NCBI GenBank assembly: GCA_001603665.1
Contig: LUZN01000005.1
Coordinates: 21,406 to 85,405, forward strand
Source of the DNA: Bacteroidales bacterium Bact_22
GTDB taxonomy: Bacteria > Bacteroidota > Bacteroidia > Bacteroidales > F082
Length of the DNA stretch: 64,000 nucleotides
Direction: 5' to 3'
A program made the position numbers and the translations under genes. Numbering within the stretch: position 1 is the stretch's first letter; each line of letters opens with the position of its first letter. The notes beneath the pieces were generated by a model. That model saw only the letters and a list, made by a program, of their open reading frames with translations, did no database searches and was not told where the DNA came from. This document shows positions 1 through 9,102 of the stretch, in pieces.

Positions 1-456
1 AAGAAAATCACTTTCACATTCTTAGGCCTGACCGACGTGACTGAGTTCTGGGTCGAAGGTATCGGCAGCAACCGCGGCTTCATGAACGTGGGCATGTGGG
101 AAGCGTCACCCGACAGCGACGGCGAGATGTACCATCTGCTCTGCTATCACGAGGGTAACAACGTGGTGTTTGTCAACCCTGAATACAACGAGTGCAACCT
201 CCCTTACGGCATCGAAGAGAACCTTGTCGAAAACAACATCAATATCTATCCTAACCCTGCAAGTCAAGAGGTTAACATTCTGATTAACAATGGTTTAAAT
301 ATCTCAAGCATTGAAATCATCGACCTCACAGGCCGCGTCATGCTGAAGAGCGAGAAGGCTGTTGGCATCGACATCAGCGATCTCCCTGAAGGCCAGTATT
401 TCGTGAAGATCATCGGTGAGACGACCATCGTTAGAAAACTATTCATCATCAAATAA
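1..456 (+). CDS. C-terminal part of a T9SS-secreted protein (5' truncated by window)
   Basis: The reading frame is open from base 1, so the gene starts outside the window; the GTG at 37 in the ORF track is only the first start-like codon. The last ~75 residues form a type A T9SS sorting domain: the entry motif INIYPNPASQ, then a beta-rich segment with IEIIDLTGRV and the exit LPEGQYFVKI, ending in KLFIIK. In T9SS bacteria this domain directs cargo across the outer membrane and is then removed. The upstream part shown is too short to assign an enzyme class. A membrane-protein gene follows 12 bp downstream on the same strand. Confidence 0.85.
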   Translation, partial: KKITFTFLGLTDVTEFWVEGIGSNRGFMNVGMWEASPDSDGEMYHLLCYHEGNNVVFVNPEYNECNLPYGIEENLVENNINIYPNPASQEVNILINNGLNISSIEIIDLTGRVMLKSEKAVGIDISDLPEGQYFVKIIGETTIVRKLFIIK

Positions 457-468
457 AAATTCGCGATT

Positions 469-1176
469 ATGCAGAAAGTCTGGCGAGCATTCACATCGTT
501 CATCCTCATGCTGACGCTCATCCTGTGCGCCTTTGAGGTCTACAGATGCACGCTCTATGTAATTGATTCAGTCAAAACCGGCACCTATCAGGGCTACCTC
601 TGGCTCGCGATAGGCATGGCGGCGTTCCTCATCTTCACGGCTCTTTTCTTCAAGAAAAACCGCCATCTGGTCTACACCCTGACCCACGAAGGCGCCCATT
701 TCCTTGTCGGAGCACTGTTCCTGCGTCGTAAAATCACCGAATTCAACGCGAAAGCCATCGAATACATCAAATCGGGCGAAAACCTCGGCGAGGTATGGTC
801 GGTGGGCAGCAACAACGTCTTCATGTCGCTGGCACCTTACATGCTGCCTTATTTCACCTTTATATTCGTCTTCATGCGCCTCATGATCAAGCCGGATTGC
901 CTCCCGATAATCGACTTCATCATCGGCTTCACCCTGATGTTCCACTTCGCCTGCTGGAAGAGCTACATGGGCTCATACCAGGGCGACCTTAAGGTGTGCG
1001 GACTCTTCCGCTCGTATCTCTTCATCTGGACTTTCATCTTCTTCAACGTGACGATAATTCTTTATTCGCTCGGCGGCGGGATGACGGCTCCGGTCGACAT
1101 CATCCAAGCTAATGTGAACTGGTTCACCCAGGCCTGGAACGACATCCTTTGGGTAGTATCATTGATAACAAAATAA
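469..1176 (+). CDS. M50-like integral membrane metalloprotease homologue
   Basis: 235 residues with about five hydrophobic segments: near residues 10-30, 45-65, 75-90, 120-165 and 185-205. The stretch THEGAHFLVG inside a hydrophobic region gives an HExxH zinc motif, as in the M50B-like family of intramembrane metalloproteases. A later GDLK might carry the third ligand, but I cannot confirm that. Start ATG 469 follows the preceding stop by 12 bp; the next gene starts 11 bp after this stop, so the three are probably co-transcribed. The substrate is unknown. It could also be a non-catalytic relative. Confidence 0.6.
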   Translation: MQKVWRAFTSFILMLTLILCAFEVYRCTLYVIDSVKTGTYQGYLWLAIGMAAFLIFTALFFKKNRHLVYTLTHEGAHFLVGALFLRRKITEFNAKAIEYIKSGENLGEVWSVGSNNVFMSLAPYMLPYFTFIFVFMRLMIKPDCLPIIDFIIGFTLMFHFACWKSYMGSYQGDLKVCGLFRSYLFIWTFIFFNVTIILYSLGGGMTAPVDIIQANVNWFTQAWNDILWVVSLITK

Positions 1177-1187
1177 ATTTTAAATAT

Positions 1188-2825
1188 ATGAAAATCAAAT
1201 ACTTAGCTATGGCAATAGCACTTACTGCAGCACTGTTCAGCTGTGGCGAAAAGCAGGATAAGAAATCTTGCGAAGAGAACTACGAAGCCCTTGCAAATCA
1301 ATATGCTAAGGTGACTTTGACCACCGACATCAGTCATCTCTCCGACAACGAGGTGAAGATGCTCGACTTGCTTTTTAAGGCAGGTAAGATAATGGATAAC
1401 ATCTATTGGACTGAAAACTTCAATGGCGATAAGGACGAGTTCCTCAACGGAATAGAAGACCCGAACGCCCGTAAATATGCCGAAATCAACTACGGTCCAT
1501 GGGATCAGCTCGACAACCGTCGCGTGTTCATCCCTGGTTACGGTCCGAAGCCGGAAGGAGCAGGATTTTATCCTACCGATATGACAAAAGAAGAGTTCGA
1601 CGCTTGGGAAAACCCAGATAAGACCAGCCAATACACTCTGGTGCGCCGCGATGAGAACGGTAACCTCAAAACCGTTTGGTACCATGAGGCATACAAAGAC
1701 GAGATCCGCAAGGCAGCAGAGCTTCTTGTCGAAGCTTCGCAACTCGCCGAGGATAAAGAGTTTGCCGATTATCTGCAATTCCGCGCAGTCGACCTCCTCA
1801 TCGACGACTACTACCATTCAGACATGGCTTGGATGGATGTCCGCAACAACAATATCGACTTTGTGGTAGGTCCTATTGAGAACTACACCGACGGCCTCTA
1901 CGGCTACAAAGCCGCTCATGAGTCGTTTATCCTTATAAAAGATAAGGAATGGACCGAAAAACTTACACGATACGTGGCATTGCTGCCTGAACTTCAGACA
2001 AAATTGCCTGTCGACGACAAATATAAACAGGAAAAACCGGGTAGCGACGCCGATTTGGCAGCCTACGACGTGATTTTCTACGGTGGCGACTGCAATATGG
2101 CATCGAAGACCATCGCCATCAACCTGCCTAACGACGAGAGAGTACAGCTGCAGAAAGGCACCCGCAAGCTCCAGCTGAAGAACGCCATGAAGGCTAAGTT
2201 CGACAAGATCGTCGTCCCGATTTCAGAGGTCCTGGTAGCTCCTGAAGCCCGTCAGAACGTGAAGTTCGACGCATTCTTCGCCAACGTGATGTTCCACGAG
2301 GTGGCTCACGGTATGGGCATCAAGAACACCCTCGACGGCAGCGGCACAGTGCGTCACGCCTTGAAGGAACAGTATTCAGCCATCGAAGAAGCTAAGGCCG
2401 ACATCCTCGGACTGTTTCTCGTGACCAAGCTCCACGAGATGGGCGAATACAACAACAGCACTCTCGAAGAGAACTACACCACATTCATGGCTGGCATCTT
2501 CCGTTCGGTGCGTTTTGGCGCCGCCTCGGCACACGGAAAAGCCAACATGATCGAGTTTAACTTCCTCGCCAACGAAGGAGCCTTCACCCGCGATGAGAAT
2601 GGCCTGTATAACATCGACCTCCCGAAGATGAAGCTCGCGGTCGAGAAACTCGGCGGCGCTATCCTCACGGCACAGGGTGACGGCAACTACGAGTATGTGA
2701 AGGAGTGGATTGCCACCGACGGCGTCATCAAACCAGAGCTCCAGGCTGACCTCGACAAGCTCGCCGGCTGCGGCATCCCGAAGGATATCTGGTACGAAAT
2801 GGGAATGGAATACCTCGAGCGTTAG
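1188..2825 (+). CDS. M49 (dipeptidyl-peptidase III-like) zinc peptidase, lipoprotein
   Basis: 545 residues. I start at ATG 1188 rather than the ORF-track start at 1149, because 1188 opens a clean lipoprotein signal (MKIKYLAMAIALTAALFSC, Cys19). Near residue 370 is HEVAHGMG, an HExxH zinc motif, followed about 30 residues later by EEAKAD, matching the second (EExxAE/D-like) motif of family M49. Classical DPP III has HExxGH with one extra residue; here the spacing is the plain HExxH seen in shorter bacterial relatives. It is likely anchored to a membrane facing the periplasm or outside and trims oligopeptides. It sits with other peptidases. Confidence 0.72.
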   Translation: MKIKYLAMAIALTAALFSCGEKQDKKSCEENYEALANQYAKVTLTTDISHLSDNEVKMLDLLFKAGKIMDNIYWTENFNGDKDEFLNGIEDPNARKYAEINYGPWDQLDNRRVFIPGYGPKPEGAGFYPTDMTKEEFDAWENPDKTSQYTLVRRDENGNLKTVWYHEAYKDEIRKAAELLVEASQLAEDKEFADYLQFRAVDLLIDDYYHSDMAWMDVRNNNIDFVVGPIENYTDGLYGYKAAHESFILIKDKEWTEKLTRYVALLPELQTKLPVDDKYKQEKPGSDADLAAYDVIFYGGDCNMASKTIAINLPNDERVQLQKGTRKLQLKNAMKAKFDKIVVPISEVLVAPEARQNVKFDAFFANVMFHEVAHGMGIKNTLDGSGTVRHALKEQYSAIEEAKADILGLFLVTKLHEMGEYNNSTLEENYTTFMAGIFRSVRFGAASAHGKANMIEFNFLANEGAFTRDENGLYNIDLPKMKLAVEKLGGAILTAQGDGNYEYVKEWIATDGVIKPELQADLDKLAGCGIPKDIWYEMGMEYLER

Positions 2826-2837
2826 GAGGAACAGAGC

Positions 2838-3914
2838 ATGACGACGGCGGAAATCATATCGCTGATAGCGACGAAAGAGCTCAACGACCTCGACCTGAGC
2901 GGCATCACCCTCGAAGGGCTTGACTTCGGCGGATGCACCTTGACGAAAGTGAATTTCAAGGGCTCCACGCTGAGACACTGCTCATTCGAAGAGGCGGTGC
3001 TGGACTGCTGCAGTTTTGAGTGTTCGGGTAAGACCGACACCCCTAACCTGCAAAGCGTCTCGTTTAAGAAAGCTACGCTGATCAACTGCCGTTTCCGTTA
3101 CGCCAACATCGCGTGGAGCGACTTCCGCTATGCGCGTATCGACCAGGCCACTTTTGAAGACTCAACCATCGATTTCTGCGATTTTTACCGCTGTTTCTTC
3201 GAAGGCGTGGTGCTGTTTAAACATGCGAAGATAAGCAACTCGAGCCTGTATTACACCTATTTTGGCGACGCCACCAACCTGCGTCGCGAAAACCTCGTCG
3301 ACGGCCGTATCTTACAGCAAAACAAGAAAAACTACACCAAGTTTTTGGTCGACTGGCACACATACGGCACCGGTGTGCGCACCAACGACATGAAGGTCGT
3401 CTCCGACTGGAGTCCCGATGCGGCAGTGAAGGCCCGCTGGTCGGATGCTGAAGATATCTACAAGACTCTCACGGGCTTATGGAATGAGCGCGGCTTCAAC
3501 GCCGACGCCAACTGGGGCTACGTGCAGGGACGGCGCATGGAGCGTCGGCGTATGATGACCGACCTCACCGACAAGAAACTGGGCATCTGGACTAAAATCG
3601 GAAGAGTGTGGCATATCATCGGCAACAGCCTGTCGGACCTGTTTTTCGGATACGGCGAGAGCATGTTCAAGATGATTCTCACCTATATCTTCACGGTGCT
3701 GCTGTTCGCATTCATATTCAGCTCGGAGGTGTCACCGCTTCATTATCTGGAGGCGTTGGGCATCAGCTTGAAAAACATGGCAGGCGTCGACTCGGAAGTG
3801 CTTCACGACGTTTCGCCATTGGTCGACATGCTTAACCTCGTGCAGACCACCATCGGAGTGCTACTTACAGGTATCTTTGGATTTATTTTAGGAAATAAAA
3901 TTAGAAATCAATAG
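2838..3914 (+). CDS. Pentapeptide-repeat protein with a two-helix, channel-like C-terminus
   Basis: 358 residues. Residues ~15-150 are pentapeptide repeats of the A(D/N)LxX type (LDLSGITLEGLDFGG, VNFKGSTLRHCSF), predicted to form a right-handed quadrilateral beta-helix. A charged linker follows. The last ~90 residues hold two hydrophobic helices (KMILTYIFTVLLFAFIF and TTIGVLLTGIFGFILG) separated by a 40-residue segment, the layout of two-helix ion channels, but without a TVGYG selectivity filter. ATG 2838 is preceded by TAGGAGGA, an unusually strong Shine-Dalgarno for this phylum. It lies 12 bp after the M49 gene. Function unknown. Confidence 0.7.
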   Translation: MTTAEIISLIATKELNDLDLSGITLEGLDFGGCTLTKVNFKGSTLRHCSFEEAVLDCCSFECSGKTDTPNLQSVSFKKATLINCRFRYANIAWSDFRYARIDQATFEDSTIDFCDFYRCFFEGVVLFKHAKISNSSLYYTYFGDATNLRRENLVDGRILQQNKKNYTKFLVDWHTYGTGVRTNDMKVVSDWSPDAAVKARWSDAEDIYKTLTGLWNERGFNADANWGYVQGRRMERRRMMTDLTDKKLGIWTKIGRVWHIIGNSLSDLFFGYGESMFKMILTYIFTVLLFAFIFSSEVSPLHYLEALGISLKNMAGVDSEVLHDVSPLVDMLNLVQTTIGVLLTGIFGFILGNKIRNQ

Positions 3915-3940
3915 TAATATCAAATCAAATTTTAAAAAAA

Positions 3941-6160
3941 ATGAAAAAATTATCAGTGTTTTTTGCCATCATCTTTGCGATGATGGGCATCGTGCGCGCT
4001 GACGAAGGCATGTGGTTGCCAATGTTCGTCGAGCGTTTGAATTATGTCGACATGCAGAAAATGGGTCTCCAGCTCACACCTGAAGAACTCTACAGCATCA
4101 ACAACAGCAGCTTGAAAGACGCCATCGTGGGTCTCTCAAACGGCGCTCACCCACGCGGGTTCTTCTGCACAGGCGAGATCGTGTCGAAAAACAGCTTGCT
4201 TTTCACCAACCACCACTGCGGTTACAGCTCAATAGCCGCCCTCTCGACGGTTGAACACGACTATCTCAACGAAGGATTCTGGGCCAGAAGCTTCGAGGAA
4301 GAACTCCCGGCAGAAGGCGTTTCAGCATCGTTCCTCGTGAGAATGGAAGACGTGACCGAGGCAATCCTTGGCGTCGTCACCGACGACATGGACTACATGG
4401 CACAGCAGCAGGCCATCAACGCCAAGATTAAAGAACTCGAAGAGGCAGCATCGGAAGACGGCAAGCTCAACCCTGTCATCAAAGGATTCTTCGAGGGCAA
4501 CGAGTATTACATGTTCGTCTACAAGACCTACACCGACGTGCGTCTCGTGGGAACAGCACCTCAGTCGATTGGTAAGTTCGGCGGCGACACCGACAACTGG
4601 ATGTGGCCTCGTCACACCGGCGACTTCTCGATTTTCCGTGTCTACGCTGACGAAAACGGCGAGCCGGCCGAGTTCAACGAGAACAACAAGCCTCTCACTC
4701 CTAAGCACTCACTGCCAATCAGTCTCGACGGCGTGCAGCCTGACGACTTCACCATGATCTGGGGCTTCCCAGGCTCGACAGAGCGTTACATGACATCATT
4801 CGGCATCAACTACAACGTCGACGTGTTCTACCCAATCGTTTACGAAGTGTTCAAAGCCGAGACCGACGTCATGGACGAATATATGAAGGTCGACAAGAAC
4901 ATCAACATCATCTACGCAAGCAGCAAAGCAGGTTTGGCCAACACATGGAAGAACTTCGAAGGCCAGATCACCATGCTCCGCAAGAATAAAGTCGCTGAGC
5001 GTAAAGCCGCTCTCGAGGCCGACTTCGCAGAATGGGTCAACGCCAACGAGGAACGCCAGGCCGAATACGGCGAGGTGCTCAGCACTCTCGACGACATGTA
5101 CAGCATGCTGAGCGAGGTGGCAGCCGGACTGTTCTATCCTAACTTCCTGGCACAGCTTTACCCGATGGGAACAGCAACAGAGTTTGTCCAGTACTATCAG
5201 ATCGCAAGCAGCAAGGAGTCAACAAAAGAAGATAAGCTGGCAGCAGCCGAGGCTTTGAAGGAAATCGACGTCGATGCTTTGTTCAAAGACACCGACCCGC
5301 GCGTGCAGAAAGACATGCTCGTGGCAGTGATGAAGATCTACGGCAGTAAGTTCGAAGCCGATGAATGTCCTGCTTTCGTCCAGAAACTCCTGAAGAAGAA
5401 CAAAGGCAGCTGGGAAGCTGTGGCAAACTACATCTACGACAACTCGATGTTCAGCCAGGCCGAGACAATGAAGGCCTTCATCGAGAAACCAAGTGTCGGA
5501 AAACTCAGAAAAGACCCTGCTTTCCTCATGCTTGGTGGCTTGATGAACCAGCTCTACGGCTCAGTTCCGGGCTACAGAATGGCTAACAACGAGATTGCTC
5601 AGGCCGACCATCTCTTCGTGAAGGGACTCCGTGAGTTCTACGCCGAGACACAGCCTGAAAAGGTTCTCTATCCTGATGCAAACTCAACACTGAGAATGAG
5701 TTACGGTTCGGTGAAAGACTATCAGCCGGCCGACGCTATCTCTTACGACTATGTGTGCACCGCCAACGGTATCCTCGAGAAATATATCCCTGGTGACTTC
5801 GAGTTCGACGCTCCTAAGGAGCTCCTCGACCTCATCGAGAAGAAAGACTTCGGTCAGTATGCCGACAAAAACGGCGAACTCATCACCTGCTTCCTGTCGA
5901 CCAACGACATCACAGGCGGTAACTCGGGCAGCCCTATCATGAACGGCAAGGGCGAACTCCTCGGACTCGCTTTCGACGGCAACTGGGAGGCTATGAGCGG
6001 CGACGTTAACTTCGAGCCGAAACTCCAGCGCACCATCAACGTCGACATCCGTTACGTGCTCTTCATCATCGACAAGGTCTACGGCGCAACCAACCTCATC
6101 GATGAATTAGAGATTCACAAGGCAATGCCGGAACCGATTCGCGTTGAAGAAGTGAAATAA
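3941..6160 (+). CDS. dpp7: Dipeptidyl-peptidase 7, family S46
   Basis: 739 residues with a cleavable signal peptide (MKKLSVFFAIIFAMMGIVRA, then DEGMWLPMF). S46 catalytic elements are visible: His in TNHHCGY (about residue 92), Asp in RHTGDFSIF (about 230) and Ser662 in GGNSGSP. Eighteen residues after the catalytic serine comes FDGNWE, so the position that sets P1 preference is Gly680. In this family Gly indicates DPP7 (hydrophobic P1) and Arg indicates DPP11 (acidic P1). It would release dipeptides from oligopeptides in the periplasm. The 26-bp spacer upstream shows no promoter, so it probably shares a transcript with the genes before it. Confidence 0.92.
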   Translation: MKKLSVFFAIIFAMMGIVRADEGMWLPMFVERLNYVDMQKMGLQLTPEELYSINNSSLKDAIVGLSNGAHPRGFFCTGEIVSKNSLLFTNHHCGYSSIAALSTVEHDYLNEGFWARSFEEELPAEGVSASFLVRMEDVTEAILGVVTDDMDYMAQQQAINAKIKELEEAASEDGKLNPVIKGFFEGNEYYMFVYKTYTDVRLVGTAPQSIGKFGGDTDNWMWPRHTGDFSIFRVYADENGEPAEFNENNKPLTPKHSLPISLDGVQPDDFTMIWGFPGSTERYMTSFGINYNVDVFYPIVYEVFKAETDVMDEYMKVDKNINIIYASSKAGLANTWKNFEGQITMLRKNKVAERKAALEADFAEWVNANEERQAEYGEVLSTLDDMYSMLSEVAAGLFYPNFLAQLYPMGTATEFVQYYQIASSKESTKEDKLAAAEALKEIDVDALFKDTDPRVQKDMLVAVMKIYGSKFEADECPAFVQKLLKKNKGSWEAVANYIYDNSMFSQAETMKAFIEKPSVGKLRKDPAFLMLGGLMNQLYGSVPGYRMANNEIAQADHLFVKGLREFYAETQPEKVLYPDANSTLRMSYGSVKDYQPADAISYDYVCTANGILEKYIPGDFEFDAPKELLDLIEKKDFGQYADKNGELITCFLSTNDITGGNSGSPIMNGKGELLGLAFDGNWEAMSGDVNFEPKLQRTINVDIRYVLFIIDKVYGATNLIDELEIHKAMPEPIRVEEVK

Positions 6161-6162
6161 TC

Positions 6163-6177
6163 CCTCGCTTCGCTCGG
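6163..6177. repeat. Fragment of a CGAAGCGAGG-type REP palindrome
   Basis: CCTCGCTTCGCTCGG, just after the dpp7 stop, matches the reverse complement of one arm of the larger REP element at 15584-15667. It looks like a remnant or a short copy. Confidence 0.5.
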
Positions 6178-6191
6178 ATTAATTGCTGACG

Positions 6192-6260
6192 TTGCGGCGG
6201 CATTAAAGTTCTTAGAGTCCTTAAAGCGCTCAGAGAGCTTAGTGCCGCCGCAATTTTTTT
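6192..6260 (+). terminator. Rho-independent-type terminator after dpp7
   Basis: TTGCGGCGGCA (6192-6202) pairs perfectly with TGCCGCCGCAA (6243-6253) and is followed by seven T residues. The loop is long (40 nt) and contains CTTAAAG-like short repeats. It separates the dpp7 transcript from the M1 peptidase gene, which has its own promoter. Confidence 0.72.
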
Positions 6261-6267
6261 AAATGTT

Positions 6268-6299
6268 TTTGTAAATCTACAAAAAAAATCGTATATTTG
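6268..6299 (+). promoter_or_regulatory. Bacteroidota-type promoter of the M1 peptidase gene
   Basis: A -33-like TTTG (6268-6271) lies 20 nt before the -7 box TATATTTG (6292-6299), 21 nt upstream of ATG 6321. This is the TTTG...TAnnTTTG layout of the primary sigma factor in Bacteroidota. Confidence 0.7.
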
Positions 6300-6320
6300 C
6301 AAGATTAATATCATCATAAA

Positions 6321-8609
6321 ATGAAAAGAATCTTTGCAATACTCCTCGTTTTCGTAGCATTTCTTGCAAAAGCCCAGACTCCGGGCGAAAATTTCGATGT
6401 CACTCATTACGAGATTCATATCAATAATATCGACTTTACTGGTCATACGATTCAAGGTGAAACCACCGTCACCCTGACAGCCTTAAGTTCGACAAATGTT
6501 ATCAATCTTGAGCTTAAGTCGTTGACAGTCAGCGTTGTAACAGCGACTGGCGCCAGCGTAAGTAATTTTGTGCAAAACGGCGATGTGCTGACGATAAACC
6601 TCTCGTCAGCTTTAGCAGCCAATGCGAGCGCTTCATTCACAATAACTTACGGTGGAAACACCTTCAACGAGAGCTGGGGCGGCGTAATGTGGACTAACGG
6701 CTACGTCTGCAACATGGGCGTCGGATTCGAGTCAATACCGCACAACCTCGGTAAATGCTGGTTCCCATGCGTCGACAACTTCACCGACAAGGCGACATAT
6801 TACCTGTGCGTCGTTGTTCCAAACGACAAAAAAGCCATCTGCGGCGGCAACTTCATCAACACTTACGACAATGGCGACGGCACCACCACTTGGCACTGGG
6901 AGATTCCTCAGGAAGTGGCGACCTATCACGTCTCGTTTGCGGTAGGCGACTACGTCGAGTGGACCGACACCTATAACGGCATCGAGCGCGACATTCCGAT
7001 TACAGTTTATGTAAAACCGAGTCAGATCAACAACGTGCCGGGCACCTTCGTGCATGTGAAAGACATCGCCAGCTTCTACGAAAACTGCTTCGGTCCGTAT
7101 CCTTTCAACCGTATCGGATATGTAGTGACAAGCGTCGGATGCATGGAACATGTCGATAACATCGGCATCACCAGCGGCATCGTGACCGGCAACACCTCTC
7201 AGGAGGAATATGTGGCGCATGAGATGTCGCACATGTGGTTTGGCAATAAAGTCACCTGCTCGACGGCCGAAGATATGTGGCTCAACGAAGGTTTTGCGCA
7301 GTTTTGCGGAGTTTTCTACCGCTCGGCAGTCTACGGCGAGGACGACTTCCAGCAGGCCATGAGCACCAAAATCAACACCATAACAAGCTGGTGCAAGAGC
7401 GAGAACAACTGGATTCCGCTCAACAATATCCCGCAAACCATGACCTACGATGGCAGTGCCGTTTATAACCGCGGCGCTGTAGTCGTCAACACCCTGATGA
7501 ACTACCTCGGCCGCGACACGTTTTTAGCTGCTTTGCGGAGCTATCTCAACGCTTACAACTACAGCGCCGCGTCGTCGGAAGCACTGCGCGACGCCCTCAC
7601 TGCAGCCACTGGCATCGACATGAGCGGATTCTTCGACACCTATGTGTTCACTGCGGGAATGCCGCACTATGGCGTTGATATTCTTAATGTTACACCAAAC
7701 GGGAACCAATACGACGTTACCGTGAGGATGACTTATCAGCACATCGGACCTGAGCATGTCGGACTGAACAATAGGGTGGAGGTGACCTTCGTCGACAACG
7801 CAGGCGAGCTGCAGACTGTGCTGATCAACTGGGACGGAGCGGAGGCTAACTGGACCTTCCCGCTCGACATCAACCCAATAGCAGCATTTGCTGACTATTA
7901 CAACCACTTCCTGGATGCCAAATTCGATAAAAACCTGATGGCTACCACAACCCAGAATTGGTCGGTCAACCAGCAGCTTGCACTTACCGTCAACAGCGTT
8001 GCCGACTCGGTGATGCTGCGCGCCGAAGACCATTATGTGGCGCCCGACAACGACCCTAACATCCCCGCTTTAACGCTTTCTACCAAGCATTTCTGGAATG
8101 TCTTCAGACATGATTTCGGCGATGCCGATGTCACCGGAAAATTCACTTATTCAAACAATGCCAGCATGGACGGCGACATCATCCACACCGAAAACGACTC
8201 GGCGGTACTGCTCTACAGGGCTAACATCCACGATGTGTGGCACAGCATCCCTTACACCCAGCAGGGCAACTGGAAAATCGGCTATTTCATAGTGAGCGAC
8301 CTCCCGAGCGGACAATATACCGTAGGAGCCATCGACAAGACGCAGCTCGGAACAGGCGAATTGTCAGAAGTCGTTGATTTCTTTACAGTTACGCCAAATC
8401 CAGCAAGCGACAGAATCAAGATTAATACCACAATTGAAGATGGTAAAATATTGATAGTCAATAATTTAGGACAAACCATCGGCTCGTTTTCCGTTAAGGG
8501 AAAAGAAATGACAATACCTGTAAGTGATTATAAATCAGGTGTTTACTTCGTATATTTAATGGACGGGAAGAAAAAATTCATTTCGGTAGAAAAATTGATA
8601 AAGAATTAA
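6321..8609 (+). CDS. Secreted M1-family metallopeptidase with T9SS sorting domain
   Basis: 762 residues. The signal peptide ends AFLAKA, giving a mature N-terminal Gln. The M1 zinc site is complete: H300EMSH304 and Glu323 (HExxHx18E, in WLNEGFAQF). The exopeptidase motif, normally GAMEN or GGMEN, reads GCMEH (residues 273-277), so the Glu is kept but the terminal Asn is not. The C-terminus (VTPNPASDRIKI ... SGVYFVYLMDG ... EKLIKN) is a T9SS type A sorting domain, so the enzyme is probably cell-surface or released. Aminopeptidase activity is inferred from family; the altered motif leaves specificity open. Confidence 0.85.
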   Translation: MKRIFAILLVFVAFLAKAQTPGENFDVTHYEIHINNIDFTGHTIQGETTVTLTALSSTNVINLELKSLTVSVVTATGASVSNFVQNGDVLTINLSSALAANASASFTITYGGNTFNESWGGVMWTNGYVCNMGVGFESIPHNLGKCWFPCVDNFTDKATYYLCVVVPNDKKAICGGNFINTYDNGDGTTTWHWEIPQEVATYHVSFAVGDYVEWTDTYNGIERDIPITVYVKPSQINNVPGTFVHVKDIASFYENCFGPYPFNRIGYVVTSVGCMEHVDNIGITSGIVTGNTSQEEYVAHEMSHMWFGNKVTCSTAEDMWLNEGFAQFCGVFYRSAVYGEDDFQQAMSTKINTITSWCKSENNWIPLNNIPQTMTYDGSAVYNRGAVVVNTLMNYLGRDTFLAALRSYLNAYNYSAASSEALRDALTAATGIDMSGFFDTYVFTAGMPHYGVDILNVTPNGNQYDVTVRMTYQHIGPEHVGLNNRVEVTFVDNAGELQTVLINWDGAEANWTFPLDINPIAAFADYYNHFLDAKFDKNLMATTTQNWSVNQQLALTVNSVADSVMLRAEDHYVAPDNDPNIPALTLSTKHFWNVFRHDFGDADVTGKFTYSNNASMDGDIIHTENDSAVLLYRANIHDVWHSIPYTQQGNWKIGYFIVSDLPSGQYTVGAIDKTQLGTGELSEVVDFFTVTPNPASDRIKINTTIEDGKILIVNNLGQTIGSFSVKGKEMTIPVSDYKSGVYFVYLMDGKKKFISVEKLIKN

Positions 8610-8627
8610 GATTTTTTCGTAATTTTG
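8595..8627 (+). promoter_or_regulatory. Promoter of the mce-mmd operon
   Basis: TTG (8595-8597) and TAATTTTG (8620-8627) are separated by 22 nt, with ATG of the epimerase gene 44 nt further on. The -33 box overlaps the end of the M1 peptidase gene. Confidence 0.6.
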
Positions 8628-8671
8628 CATCGAATTCGAGTTTAATTTTAATTATAAATAACGTTATTTTT

Positions 8672-9088
8672 ATGAATCCAACTCATATTGAACACATTGG
8701 AATTGCCGTCGTAAGCTTAGACGAGTCGATTCCTGTTTTCGAGAAGATGCTCGGAACAAAATGCTACGCCATCGAAGAGGTTAAAGATCAGAAGGTTAAG
8801 ACTGCTTTCTTCAAAGTAGGTCAGACCAAGATCGAGCTTCTCGAGCCAACATCACCTGAGAGCACCATCGCCGCTTTCATCGAGAAAAACAACGGTAAGG
8901 GCGGTATGCATCACATCGCATTTGCAGTGGAAGGCATTGAAAATCAGCTTGCTGACGCCAAGGCAAACGGCTTCCGTCTCATCGACGAGACTCCACGCGG
9001 CGGCGCTGAAGGCCTGACCATCGCTTTCCTGCACCCGAAATCAACAGCCGGTGTCCTCACAGAACTTTGCGAAAATAAGAACAAATAA
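8672..9088 (+). CDS. mce: Methylmalonyl-CoA epimerase
   Basis: 138 residues, the normal length for this vicinal-oxygen-chelate enzyme. Two beta-alpha-beta-beta-beta modules are visible, with metal-ligand regions HIEHIGIAV near the N-terminus, GGMHHIAFAVE in the middle and a LTELCE-type end. It interconverts (R)- and (S)-methylmalonyl-CoA in the succinate-propionate route. It is the first gene of the mmd operon, 14 bp before mmdA, which supplies the natural consumer of its product. Confidence 0.92.
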   Translation: MNPTHIEHIGIAVVSLDESIPVFEKMLGTKCYAIEEVKDQKVKTAFFKVGQTKIELLEPTSPESTIAAFIEKNNGKGGMHHIAFAVEGIENQLADAKANGFRLIDETPRGGAEGLTIAFLHPKSTAGVLTELCENKNK

Positions 9089-9102
9089 TAAATATTCAGA
9101 AA

